From Xenophilus sp. AP218F (GTDB taxonomy: Bacteria; Pseudomonadota; Gammaproteobacteria; Burkholderiales; Chromobacteriaceae), in NCBI GenBank assembly GCA_002213445.1, contig NJIE01000031.1, forward strand, positions 1-64,000: a stretch of 64,000 bases of DNA. Direction: 5' to 3'. Position numbers and translations under genes: made by a program. This document shows, one piece after another, positions 53,637 through 63,980 of this stretch; position 1 is the first letter of the stretch, and each line of letters opens with the position of its first letter. The notes under the pieces were generated by a model. The model had not been told where the DNA came from. It made no database searches and saw only the letters and a program-made list of their open reading frames with translations.

Positions 53637-54387
53637 GTTCGGGGAAGTTGCGCTGGTAGATGGCCTGCAGGCTGCCATCTTCGCGCATGGCGGCCAGCGC
53701 TCTGGCGAAGTCCTGTTTCAATCTGCCGGCCTCGGGGTAACGCCGCGAAAACATCAGCGCCAGCGGCGTGTCGTCCAGGCTGGCGGGCAGGTAACCGAAC
53801 TGGTTTTCCTGTTCCGGCATGACGGCGTGCGCCAGAAACTGCGCCCGCTCCCGCGACAACGGCGCGAGATCCAGCAGGCCCAGCCGCAGCAGCTTCAGGA
53901 CGCTGACCTCGTCGTCGGTGTACAGGGTGTTGAGCTGGTGCTGCTGGAACAGCGGCAGATACCAGAAGCCGCGCTGCACGCCGATGCGGTAGCCGCGCAG
54001 TTCGTCCAGCGACTGGTAGCCCAAGGGCGGATGCTTGAGTTTGGGTTTGTAGTAGAAGAAATAGCTGCCGGTGCGCATGATGGGGTCGGAGAAGTCGAAC
54101 TCCCTGGCGCGCTCCGGCGTCGGCCGATAAGGCAAGGCGGCCAGCGCCTTGCCGGAGCGGACCATCTCTTCGGCCATCGGCCAGCTCAGATAATTGAAAT
54201 GCACCTGATAACCGGCGCGGCGGAAAACCTGGCGGGTCATGTCGGCGAACGCGCCGTCGGCGGTCATGACGCGCGAGACGTAGGGCGGCCAGTCGCCGGT
54301 AGCCAGCTCCACGACGGGCGGGGCGGCGCGGACGCCGCCGCCGGCCAGCGCCAACAGCAAACAGATCGAAAAGACAATGCCCCGCAT
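53620..54387 (-). CDS. Periplasmic solute-binding protein, family 3 (no ABC partners)
   Basis: The product is 255 residues. A signal peptide MRGIVFSICLLLALAGGGVRA precedes an SBP_bac_3-type domain: ELATGDWPPYVSR, DMTRQVFRRAGYQVHFNYLSWPMAEEMV, FDFSDPIMRTGSYFFYYK, LRGYRIGVQRGFW. The ATG at 54387 is used. No permease or ATPase genes lie beside it, so it may be a sensor-type or orphan binding protein. The gene runs 17 bp into the end of ybaK. Confidence 0.87.
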   Translation of the reverse strand: MRGIVFSICLLLALAGGGVRAAPPVVELATGDWPPYVSRVMTADGAFADMTRQVFRRAGYQVHFNYLSWPMAEEMVRSGKALAALPYRPTPERAREFDFSDPIMRTGSYFFYYKPKLKHPPLGYQSLDELRGYRIGVQRGFWYLPLFQQHQLNTLYTDDEVSVLKLLRLGLLDLAPLSRERAQFLAHAVMPEQENQFGYLPASLDDTPLALMFSRRYPEAGRLKQDFARALAAMREDGSLQAIYQRNFPELTPQR

Positions 54388-54451
54388 GGCGTGGTCCCGG
54401 GTGGGCGGATAGTTCTTTATCGCACAGCCGCCGCGGCGAACCAAACTCCTG

Positions 54452-55906
54452 TTACCACCACCAGAACATGAAGCCCCAGGCGGCGTCCACCAGCGCCAGC
54501 GCGCCCAGCAGCGGCAGCAGAGCCAGATAGCGCCGCGCCGGCCCGCCCCAGCGGGCGAGAATGGCGCGCGCCAGCCACAGCGCCCACAGATTGGCGCCGG
54601 CGAGCAGCGTCAGGCGGGCGTCGTTGACCCAATGCATCGGGTAGCCTTCAGCCTTGAGCAAGGTGACGGTCAGCGCCGACAGGCCCAGGAACACGCCGCA
54701 GCCGGCGACGGGAATCAGCGCCTGCGCCAGATGGTGCAGCCGTTGCGTCCGCCAGCGGCCGGCCAGCCGCACGGCGATGGCCAGCTGCAGCAGGATGCCG
54801 CTGCCCAGCGCCAGCGCGGTGGCGGCGACATAGGCGATCAGGGCCGCGCCGTCCAGCCAGGAGAACACGTCGTTATGCTGCGGGTAGTGGGTAAGCAGCC
54901 ACCACGGCGCTTCGGTATCCAGCGGCCACAGGATGTCGCGGTCCACCAGCCATTCGGCCGCGCCTTGCTTGAGGGCGATGAACCAGGGGCTGGCGGTCCA
55001 GTGGAACGCGCCCATCGCCACGCCCAGAAGGCCGTAGACGATCAGCGCGGTCTGCCAGCCGTCGGCTTCCTTCTCCGCCACGCGCACCACCTCGTCGCTG
55101 GGAGAGCGCAGGCTGAGGGCGATCGCGCCGCGGTGGTCGCTGCAACGGCCGCACATATGGCAGCCGCTGCCGCCCTGCATGTGGCGCAGCGGTTGCAAGG
55201 GCGCGCAATCTACGCTCGCCGCCTTGTCCTGGCGGGCTTGCGAGGCCTTCCAGGCGGCCTCGTCCACCTTGTAGTGCAGCGGCGCGAGTTTGGAGAGCAG
55301 GCCGAACACGCCGTTGACCGGGCACAGATGCCGGCACCAGGCGCGCTTGCCGCGGGTGTACACCAGGCCGACGGCGACGGCGGCGACGGTGGAGCCGCCC
55401 AGCACCAGCAGCACCGCTTTCGGATACTGGTAGACGCTGACCAGCTGGCCGTAGACGGTGGTCAGCACGAAGGCGACGAAGGGCCAGCCGCCCCAGCGCA
55501 TCCAGCGCGGAATCGGCCGGCCCAGGCCGCGCTTGGCCGCCCATTCGGACAACGCGCCTTCCGGGCACAGCACGCCGCACCACAGCCGGCCGAACAGGAT
55601 CATCGACAGCAGCACGAAGGGCCACCAGATGCCCCAGAACACGAACTGGGCGAAGATGGTCAGGTGGTTCCACATCCGCGCGCTGTCGTCGGGCAGGTCG
55701 ATGCAGGCCGGAACGATCAGCAGGAAGGCGTAAACCAGCACCACCGCCCACTGCAGCGCGCGCAGCAGGCCGCCGTGATCGCGCAGCCAGGCGCCGGCGG
55801 CCGCCAGCTTGCCCGCGGGCTGGCGGCCGGCGCTACAGCCGCCCAGCGGCTGGGCGGCGATGGGGATGACCCGTTGCGGGCGGCGACGGGCGGTATCCGG
55901 CGTCAT
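54452..55906 (-). CDS. FtrD-type polyferredoxin of the ferrous-iron uptake system
   Basis: The product is 484 residues. About 10 membrane segments surround two NapH-like cysteine clusters, LWCGVLCPEGALSEW and WCRHLCPVNGVFGLL, and a later CHMCGRCSDHRGA. The arrangement matches FtrD of Brucella, the polyferredoxin that accepts electrons during iron oxidation by the FtrABCD system. The ATG overlaps the ftrC stop by 4 bp. It ends the operon. Confidence 0.86.
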   Translation of the reverse strand: MTPDTARRRPQRVIPIAAQPLGGCSAGRQPAGKLAAAGAWLRDHGGLLRALQWAVVLVYAFLLIVPACIDLPDDSARMWNHLTIFAQFVFWGIWWPFVLLSMILFGRLWCGVLCPEGALSEWAAKRGLGRPIPRWMRWGGWPFVAFVLTTVYGQLVSVYQYPKAVLLVLGGSTVAAVAVGLVYTRGKRAWCRHLCPVNGVFGLLSKLAPLHYKVDEAAWKASQARQDKAASVDCAPLQPLRHMQGGSGCHMCGRCSDHRGAIALSLRSPSDEVVRVAEKEADGWQTALIVYGLLGVAMGAFHWTASPWFIALKQGAAEWLVDRDILWPLDTEAPWWLLTHYPQHNDVFSWLDGAALIAYVAATALALGSGILLQLAIAVRLAGRWRTQRLHHLAQALIPVAGCGVFLGLSALTVTLLKAEGYPMHWVNDARLTLLAGANLWALWLARAILARWGGPARRYLALLPLLGALALVDAAWGFMFWWW

Positions 55907-56727
55907 GCCGCCGCCGCTTGACGGAGGTTGCGCCATTGGAACAGCGCGTAGATGGCCAACCAGAAGCCGGCGTAGGCGATCAGGCTGGTGAGCGCGGGAT
56001 GGGCGCGGTAGCCGGTGAGCGAGGCGACGACGCCGCCGAAGGGGCTCATGTCGTCCAGCAGCGCCGAGCTGTCCCACAGCGGGTCGATCAGCGCCGGCAG
56101 CACGTCCATCGAGATCAGCTTTTCGACGCCGGACAGGAACAGCGACGCGCCGAGGAGCAGCAGCATGATTTCGGTGACGCGGAAGAACAGCCGCCACGAC
56201 AGCACCTTGCCGCCCAATTGCAACAGGTAGAAGGTGGCGAAGGCCAGCGCCAGGCCGGCAAGCCCGGCCAGGCTCATCTGGGTCAGCTCCGCGCCGCTGG
56301 CTTCGGCCAGCATGCCGTAGAGGAAGACCACGGTTTCGCTGCCCTCGCGGGCGATGGCGATGGCCGCCAGAAGGGTTACGCCCCACCAGTTGTCGCTGGC
56401 CGCCTTTTCCGACAGCCCGCTTTCCAGCTCTTTCTTCAGCGTGCGGCCGTGCTCGCGCATCCACAGCACCATCTGCACGATCAGCGCGGCGGCGATGAAT
56501 ACCATGGCGGTCTGGAAGTAGTCCTGCGCGCCGGCCATCATGCTGCCGGCGGCGAACAGGGCGAAGGCGAGGCCGGCGGCCATGACCAGGCCCAGCGCCA
56601 CGCCGGCCCATAGCCAGGGTTTGCCGGCGCGGCCGGCCGGATTCTGGTTCATCCAGGCGTTGAGGATGCCGACCACCAGCAGCGCTTCGACGCTTTCGCG
56701 CCAGACGATGAAAAGTACCTGTCCCAT
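55903..56727 (-). CDS. FTR1-family iron permease (FtrC/EfeU type)
   Basis: The product is 274 residues with 7 predicted membrane segments. The two REXXE iron motifs are RESVE at 10-14 and REGSE at 127-131. It would carry iron across the inner membrane in a coupled oxidation-permeation cycle. Start at 56727 after GGAGCAGAA. It lies 15 bp after the cupredoxin gene and is coupled to ftrD. Confidence 0.94.
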   Translation of the reverse strand: MGQVLFIVWRESVEALLVVGILNAWMNQNPAGRAGKPWLWAGVALGLVMAAGLAFALFAAGSMMAGAQDYFQTAMVFIAAALIVQMVLWMREHGRTLKKELESGLSEKAASDNWWGVTLLAAIAIAREGSETVVFLYGMLAEASGAELTQMSLAGLAGLALAFATFYLLQLGGKVLSWRLFFRVTEIMLLLLGASLFLSGVEKLISMDVLPALIDPLWDSSALLDDMSPFGGVVASLTGYRAHPALTSLIAYAGFWLAIYALFQWRNLRQAAAA

Positions 56728-56742
56728 ATTCTGCTCCGCGGT

Positions 56743-57078
56743 TTACTTGGCGACGATCACGCCCTGGCCGGTTTTCATGTGGAATTCGTCGAAAAACTTG
56801 TACTCGCCCGGGGCGAGCGGCTGGAACACCAGGAAGGATTCGGCTCCGGGGCCGAGCACCTTTTCCTTGCGCAGCGGCGTGCTTTCGAATTCGGCGGGCG
56901 TCTTGCCCACGTTCTTCACTTCGATCTTGAATTTCTTGCCGGCCGGCACGATCAGCCGGGCTGGGTTGAGCGCGCCGTCCTTCATTTCCAGCTTGAACAC
57001 CGGCATGTCGTCGGCGACGGCGGCGAGCGGCAGCGCGCTCAGGCAGAGGGCGGCCAGCATTGGGCGCAGCGTTTTCAT
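56743..57078 (-). CDS. FtrB-type periplasmic cupredoxin
   Basis: The product is 111 residues. A signal peptide MKTLRPMLAALCLSALPLAAVA is followed by a cupredoxin-1 domain: FKLEMKDGALNPARLIVPAGKKFKIEVKNVGKTPAEFES and FFDEFHMKTGQGVIVAK. The usual His-Cys-His-Met copper set is incomplete (a His and a Met are visible near the C terminus, no Cys), as in FtrB-type proteins, which are thought to oxidise ferrous iron for the permease. Confidence 0.87.
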   Translation of the reverse strand: MKTLRPMLAALCLSALPLAAVADDMPVFKLEMKDGALNPARLIVPAGKKFKIEVKNVGKTPAEFESTPLRKEKVLGPGAESFLVFQPLAPGEYKFFDEFHMKTGQGVIVAK

Positions 57079-57141
57079 GGTATGAGTCCCCGGAAAGTGA
57101 AACAGCGCAGGCTGAACGCGCGCGCTGTTTCAGTTTAACGC

Positions 57142-57176
57142 ATGAGAATGCAATGCGTTTACATTCGCATTCTCAT
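57142..57176. promoter_or_regulatory. Inverted repeat, Fur-box-like site upstream of ftrB
   Basis: ATGAGAATGC at 57142-57151 and GCATTCTCAT at 57167-57176 are perfect inverted arms around 15 bp. GAGAAT/ATTCTC arms are typical of Fur sites. It lies between ftrA and ftrB; it could instead be a weak terminator for ftrA, but there is no U tract. Confidence 0.5.
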
Positions 57177-57186
57177 CGGCGCAGGC

Positions 57187-57729
57187 TTAGTAGCCGCCCT
57201 TCTTGCCGATGCCGGCGTAGGTGAATTCGTAGTTCACGTCAAACGGCTTGAACCACGGCGCGACGCCGGTTTCCTTGTCGATGTGGCGGCCGAAATGGGC
57301 GTGCTCGTTGGCCGACGGCGGCAGGATGGTGTACTTCAGCTTGTACTTGCCCGGGCCTTGCAGCTTGATGTTGTCGCCGTAGTGCGGGCCGTCGTTGGCC
57401 ACCATCGGCATCAGTTCGCCCTTCTGGGTCTTGCCGCCCACCTTGGTCAGTTCGTACTTCACCACCAGGTAGGGCATCCAGGCGCCTTCTTCAAAGCCGT
57501 TGGGGTTGTTCTTGGTGGCGTGGATGTCGGCTTCCAGGTGCACGTCGGAGGCTTCCGCCTTCAGCATCATGCCTTCCGGCTCCATCTTGGTGGGCTGCAG
57601 GTAAACCGCGCCGATTTCCATGCCGTTCTTCAAAACCGGTTTGCCGATGGGGTATTCCTTGGCCATGGCGGCGAAGGAGGCGGACAGGGCGATGCTGGCG
57701 ACAGCCAGCTGGCAGACAAAGCGACGCAT
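57187..57729 (-). CDS. FtrA/P19-type periplasmic iron-binding protein
   Basis: The product is 180 residues, with an ATG at 57729 after AAGGAAAA. The signal peptide is MRRFVCQLAVASIALSASFAAMA. The mature domain is the P19/Tp34 immunoglobulin-like fold; the copper/iron ligands are in MEPEGMMLKAEASDVHLEADIHA and NEHAHFGRH. It captures ferrous iron in the periplasm with copper as cofactor. First gene of the ftrABCD set; a Fur box lies 50 bp upstream of its start. Confidence 0.93.
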   Translation of the reverse strand: MRRFVCQLAVASIALSASFAAMAKEYPIGKPVLKNGMEIGAVYLQPTKMEPEGMMLKAEASDVHLEADIHATKNNPNGFEEGAWMPYLVVKYELTKVGGKTQKGELMPMVANDGPHYGDNIKLQGPGKYKLKYTILPPSANEHAHFGRHIDKETGVAPWFKPFDVNYEFTYAGIGKKGGY

Positions 57730-57778
57730 TATGTTTTCCTTATGAACGAGCTTGGCGGGCAAGCTGATGGAACGGAAT

Positions 57779-57797
57779 GATAATGCTAGTAATTATC
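57779..57797 (-). promoter_or_regulatory. Fur box upstream of ftrA
   Basis: GATAATGCTAGTAATTATC matches the 19-bp Fur consensus GATAATGATAATCATTATC at 16 positions. It is centred about 59 bp before the ftrA start codon, so iron-replete repression of the operon is expected. Confidence 0.85.
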
Positions 57798-57890
57798 GTT
57801 TGCAAACGATCTGGCCGGCGATCAACTGTTAACATCTGTTAAAAGCGCGATGCCAATCGGGTGAAATTTTTCAATGCCCTGAAAACGGAA

Positions 57891-57924
57891 AATAAAAGGC
57901 CCCGCCGCGCAAGCGGCAGGGCGG
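57891..57924 (-). terminator. Terminator of asnB
   Basis: GCCCTGCCGC, loop TTGC, GCGGCGGGGC (minus strand) forms a stem with one mismatch followed by CTTTTATTTT, 19 bp after the asnB stop. Confidence 0.8.
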
Positions 57925-57942
57925 ATGGCGATCGGGCGGCCC

Positions 57943-59793
57943 TTAGGCGGCGGCCAGGCGCTGCAGCTGGCCCAGGCTTTGATCGAGGATCAGCAACTGC
58001 AGCATCTGCTCCGCCAGATGCTCCGCGCCGTCGCGGTAGGCCCGGGCGAAGGCGTCGACCGCGCCCGCGTCCAGCTGGCCGGCGGTGAGCGCCGCCAGGC
58101 GCTGGCCCAGGCCGTCGAAGCGCGGCGCGAGGCTGGCGCGCAGCCAGCCCTTGAGCGGCGGATTGAAGCCGCGTTTCTTGCGCTGGAAGAAGTCGGCCGG
58201 CAGAGCCGGGTGCATCGCGCGGCGGAACATCAGCTTGGCCGGCTGGGTGTAGCGCTCCTTGCCGTCCAGCGCCAGCAGGCGCTGGTAGAAGCGGTGATCC
58301 AGCAGCGGCGCGCGGCCTTCCAGGCCGTGGGCCATCGTGCACAGGTCGGATTTTTGCAGGATGTAATCCGGCAGGTAGTTGGCGAAATCCACCGCCTGCA
58401 AGTCGCGCAGGCCCGGCTTGCCGTTGGCGGCGTCCGGGCCGATGTCGTCCGGCGCGCGCCAGTAGCAGATCCTGCGCAGCGGCTTGCCGCCCTGCAAGAA
58501 CAGCCGCTGACCGGGCGTCAGGCCGGAGAAGCGAAGCGAGTAGGCGTCCAGCCAGGACATCGACAATTCGGCGCAGAGCTTGCCCTGCTTGCCGTCCAGC
58601 GCCGGCTTGATGGCCAGCGGCAGCTGCAGGCGGCGGCGCCAGCGGGTGCGCAGATGCTTGCCGACGCGCTTGTAGCCGGCCAGCAGCTCGTCGCCGCCGT
58701 CGCCCACCAGCACCACCTTGACGTGGCGGGTGACTTCGCGCGCCAGATACCAGGTGGGGAAGCTGGAAGGGTCGGCGAAAGGCTGGTCCAGATCGGCGAC
58801 GATGCGGTCGAAATCCGCCGCCAGATTGTCCGGCATGGCGATCTTGATGTTGTCCAGCCCCATGCGGCGCGCGGAGTCGGCGGCGTCGTCCGATTCGTCC
58901 AGGCTGGAGCCGGGAAAGGCCGCGGTGAAGCTGGAGAAGCGGGTGAGGTTCTGGCTGGCGAGCCGGCTTGCGATGGCGGTGGAGTCAATGCCGCCGGAGA
59001 GCAGCACGCCCAGCGGCCGGTCGGCCACGGTGCGCATCGCCACGGCGCGGTCCAGCTCCTGCAGCCAGTCGCCGCTTTCGGCCTCCGGCTGCCAGTAGCG
59101 GCGTTTTTTCAGCTGGCGGGTATGCAGGTCGAACTCCAGGCAATAGCCGTTTTCCAGCCGGTTCATGCGTTGGAAGATGGTGCCCGGCGACGGGATGTAG
59201 CGGTGGGCGAGGAAGGCGTCCACGCCCTCCGGGCTGAAGCCGCGCTGGTCGCGCGGCAGGAAGGGCAGCACCGCGCGCACCAGCGAGCCGAAGGCGAAGT
59301 TGCCGTCCAGCAGCGAATAGACCAGCGGCTTCTCGCCCATGCGGTCGCGCGCCAGATGCGCCTTGCCGCTGCGGGTGTCGAGGATGGCGAAGGCGAACAT
59401 GCCGCGCAGCCGCGCCAGCAGGCCGTCGATGCCCCAGGCCAGGTAGCCGTTGAGAATGAATTCGGTGTCGGAATGGGTGCGGAAGGTCGCCCCGGCCGCT
59501 TCCAGCTCCGCCTTGTCGGCCTCCCAGTCGTACACCTCGCCGTTGTAGCAGATCCACACCTGGCCGGCGGCGTCGCTCATCGGCTGATTGGCGGTCGGAC
59601 GCGGGTCGATGATGGACAGCCGCGCGTGCAGCAGCGCGTTGTGCGCCGGGCCGGCGGCAAGGGGCGTCAGCGCCGGGTCCAGCAGCAGCTGGTTGGAGGC
59701 GTCCGGGCCGCGACGGCCCAGCTCGGCCAGCATGGCCGCGGGGATGGCGGGGTCAACGGGCCGCAGCGAGAAAAAGCCGGCAATTCCACACAT
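57943..59793 (-). CDS. asnB: Glutamine-hydrolysing asparagine synthetase
   Basis: The product is 616 residues. The start is fixed at 59793 because Cys2 must become the N-terminal nucleophile of the glutaminase domain (MCGIAGFFSL). Glutaminase blocks are RGPDASN, LLHARLSIID and NGEVYD. The synthetase domain has the PP-loop LLSGGIDSTAIA and VLVGDGGDELLAGY, with the C-terminal EGRAPLLDHRF and KRGFNPPLKGWL. The length resembles the AsnB group often found in polysaccharide or secondary-metabolite clusters, but none is visible here. Confidence 0.93.
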   Translation of the reverse strand: MCGIAGFFSLRPVDPAIPAAMLAELGRRGPDASNQLLLDPALTPLAAGPAHNALLHARLSIIDPRPTANQPMSDAAGQVWICYNGEVYDWEADKAELEAAGATFRTHSDTEFILNGYLAWGIDGLLARLRGMFAFAILDTRSGKAHLARDRMGEKPLVYSLLDGNFAFGSLVRAVLPFLPRDQRGFSPEGVDAFLAHRYIPSPGTIFQRMNRLENGYCLEFDLHTRQLKKRRYWQPEAESGDWLQELDRAVAMRTVADRPLGVLLSGGIDSTAIASRLASQNLTRFSSFTAAFPGSSLDESDDAADSARRMGLDNIKIAMPDNLAADFDRIVADLDQPFADPSSFPTWYLAREVTRHVKVVLVGDGGDELLAGYKRVGKHLRTRWRRRLQLPLAIKPALDGKQGKLCAELSMSWLDAYSLRFSGLTPGQRLFLQGGKPLRRICYWRAPDDIGPDAANGKPGLRDLQAVDFANYLPDYILQKSDLCTMAHGLEGRAPLLDHRFYQRLLALDGKERYTQPAKLMFRRAMHPALPADFFQRKKRGFNPPLKGWLRASLAPRFDGLGQRLAALTAGQLDAGAVDAFARAYRDGAEHLAEQMLQLLILDQSLGQLQRLAAA

Positions 59794-59890
59794 GGTGTCG
59801 CTTTCAATGCACAACGCGCCGTGGCGAACCTGGGCGCGTTGCTGGAGTGTTTCAGATGCCGCGCAGTATCCGGCGCGGCGGCGGCCGGTG

Positions 59891-61090
59891 TCAAACGCGC
59901 GCCTTGCGATGCAGATCGGGCAACCCCATGGCGACGATGCCGATCAGCGGTAGGAAGGAGCACAGCAGGTAGACGAACTCGATGCCCCTGAGGTCGGCCA
60001 GCTGCCCCAGCACCGCCGCGCCGATGCCGCCGATGCCGAAGGCGAAGCCGAAGAACATGCCGGAAACCATGCCCACCTTGCCCGGCAGCAGCTCCTGGGC
60101 GTAGACCAGGATGGCGGGAAAGGCCGAGGCCAGGATGAAGCCGATGGGCAGCGACAGCAGCGTGGTCCACCACAGATCGACGTGCGGCAACAGCAAGGTC
60201 AGCGGCGCGACGCCGAGGATGGAGAACCAGATCACCCGCTTGCGGCCGATGGCGTCGCCGATGGGGCCGCCCAGCACGGTGCCGGCGGCGACGGCGAGCA
60301 GGAACAGGAACAGATGCAGCTGCGCCGATTGCACGCTGACCTGGAAGCGATGGATCAGGTAGAAGGTGTAATAGCTGGTGAGGCTGGCGAGATAAAAGTG
60401 TTTGGAGAACACCAGCAGCAACAGCAGCAGCAAGGTCAGCTTGACCCGGGCGGCCGTCAGCGTCGGCGCGGCCGGCGGCGCGGATTGCCTAGCCTGGCGC
60501 TGCTGATGCGCGTACCAGTTCCCTACGCGGAACAACACCCACATCGCCAGCAGCGCGGCCAGGCCGAACCAGGCCACGCTGCCCTGGCCCAGCGGCAGCA
60601 CGATCAGTGCGGCCAGCAAGGGGCCGGCGGCGCTGCCGGCGTTGCCGCCCACCTGGAATATCGATTGGGCGAGGCCGGGGCGGCCGCCGGAAGCCATGCG
60701 CGCCACGCGCGAGGATTCCGGATGGAAGATGGACGAGCCGGTGCCGATCAGCGCCGCGGCCAGCAGCAACAGCGGGAAGCTGCCGGCATGGGAGAGCAGC
60801 AGCAGGCCGCACAGCGTCGAGCCCATGCCGAATACCAGCGAGTAAGGCTGAGGCTTCTTGTCGGTGTAGATGCCGACCAGCGGCTGCAACAGCGAGGCGG
60901 TGCACTGGTAGGTAAGGGTCAGCAGGCCGATTTCGGCGAAGCTCAGGTGATAGTTGCCCTTCAGCAGCGGGTAGAGCGCCACCAGCAGCGATTGCAGCAT
61001 GTCGTTGAGAAAGTGGGAAAAGCTGATCGCGCCCAGCACGCGATAGCGCGTGTCCTGGGCCGGCGCGGCGATGGAGGTACTGGAGGTCAT
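59891..61090 (-). CDS. Fsr-type MFS transporter (fosmidomycin resistance family)
   Basis: The product is 399 residues with 12 membrane segments. The N terminus ISFSHFLNDMLQSLLVALYPLLKGNYHLSFAEIGLLTL and GTGSSIFHPESSRVARMASGGRPGLAQSIFQVGGNAG are hallmark blocks of Fsr. Natural substrates are unclear. It is divergent from an AraC-type regulator across 98 bp, which probably controls it. Confidence 0.94.
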   Translation of the reverse strand: MTSSTSIAAPAQDTRYRVLGAISFSHFLNDMLQSLLVALYPLLKGNYHLSFAEIGLLTLTYQCTASLLQPLVGIYTDKKPQPYSLVFGMGSTLCGLLLLSHAGSFPLLLLAAALIGTGSSIFHPESSRVARMASGGRPGLAQSIFQVGGNAGSAAGPLLAALIVLPLGQGSVAWFGLAALLAMWVLFRVGNWYAHQQRQARQSAPPAAPTLTAARVKLTLLLLLLLVFSKHFYLASLTSYYTFYLIHRFQVSVQSAQLHLFLFLLAVAAGTVLGGPIGDAIGRKRVIWFSILGVAPLTLLLPHVDLWWTTLLSLPIGFILASAFPAILVYAQELLPGKVGMVSGMFFGFAFGIGGIGAAVLGQLADLRGIEFVYLLCSFLPLIGIVAMGLPDLHRKARV

Positions 61091-61188
61091 GGTAAAGATT
61101 CTCGGTACAGGTGGTCATTGCATATTAAGCCAGCAATTTGGAGCCGGTCCTGCGAAAATGAGGCATCCATCTTTTTAAAAGAGGCGAT

Positions 61189-61962
61189 ATGGACCGCTTC
61201 GACGATCTGGAACTCTACGACCGCGGCGTGCTGCCCGTGGTGGGCAAGCTGCGCAACTACCCCGCAGGGTTGGAATCCCCGCGCCATCGGCATCCCACGG
61301 CGCAGCTGTTGTACTCGGTGGAGGGATTGATGTGGGTGGGAACCGAGCGCGGACAGTGGATTGTGCCGCCGACGCGGGCGATCTGGCTGCCCATCGGCAC
61401 CTGGCACCAGGTGAAAATGGTCAGTCCGGTGCGGATGCGCAATATCTTCGTGCGCCAGGACATGCTGGCCGGCCTGCCGGACGAGTGCTGCGTGCTGGAA
61501 GTGACGCCGCTGCTGCGCGAACTGGTGCTGGCGGCGGTGGATGTGGCGTTGCCCTGCGAACCGGGATCGCGCGACGAGCGGGTGATGATGCTGGCGCTGG
61601 ATGAAATCCGCCGCGCCAGGGTGTTGCCGCTGTCCTTGCCGCACCCGGCCAGCCCGGCCCTGCGCCGGCTGTGCGACGCGTGGCTGCGCGCGCCGGACGA
61701 CGCGCGCGGCGCGACGGAGTGGGCGCGCGAACTGGCGCTGGACCCGCGAACCCTGCAACGGCGCTTCCGCCGCGAAACCGGCCTCAGCTTCGGCCAGTGG
61801 CGGCGCCAGGCCCGGCTGATGGCGGCGCTGGAGCGGCTGGCTTGCGGCCGGAGCGTGCTGCAGGTGGCGCTGGATCTCGGCTACGCCAGCCCCAGCGCCT
61901 TCGCCACCATGTTCAAGCGCGAGCTGGGCGTGCCGCCGAGCAGTTTTTTCAGCGTGCCGTAA
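61189..61962 (+). CDS. AraC-family regulator with N-terminal cupin
   Basis: The product is 257 residues. A cupin-like sensor domain (PRHRHPTAQLLYSVEGLMWV...VPPTRAIWLPIGTWHQV) precedes two helix-turn-helix units (ELALDPRTLQRRFRRETGLSFGQWRRQARL and SVLQVALDLGYASPSAFATMFKRELGVPPSSFF). The pattern is that of NimR (YeaM), which controls an adjacent divergent MFS gene; the Fsr-type gene here has the same position. Effector unknown. Confidence 0.93.
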   Translation: MDRFDDLELYDRGVLPVVGKLRNYPAGLESPRHRHPTAQLLYSVEGLMWVGTERGQWIVPPTRAIWLPIGTWHQVKMVSPVRMRNIFVRQDMLAGLPDECCVLEVTPLLRELVLAAVDVALPCEPGSRDERVMMLALDEIRRARVLPLSLPHPASPALRRLCDAWLRAPDDARGATEWARELALDPRTLQRRFRRETGLSFGQWRRQARLMAALERLACGRSVLQVALDLGYASPSAFATMFKRELGVPPSSFFSVP

Positions 61963-61970
61963 TGCGGGAC

Positions 61971-62055
61971 GGAAGCCTCGCAGAGGCGTTCCGCCGCTGG
62001 CGGCTTGGTCTATGGGGCGGGGAGAAGGGGGGCGGAACGCCCCGCTGAGGCTTCC
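61971..62055. repeat. 25-bp imperfect inverted repeat between convergent genes
   Basis: GGAAGCCTCGCAGAGGCGTTCCGCC at 61971-61995 (given here as GGAAGCCTC + 5 bases + GGCGTTCCGCC) is matched in inverted form at 62031-62055, with 9 + 11 identical positions around 5 that differ, and a 35-bp spacer. It lies after the AraC gene and just before the wrbA stop. It may act as a bidirectional terminator or be a dispersed palindromic repeat. Confidence 0.65.
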
Positions 62056-62058
62056 TCC

Positions 62059-63980
<1,922 letters not shown>

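Noticed and set aside
57925-59991. 688-residue plus-strand frame opposite asnB
   Set aside because: Antisense shadow; AsnB has a complete glutaminase and synthetase domain.
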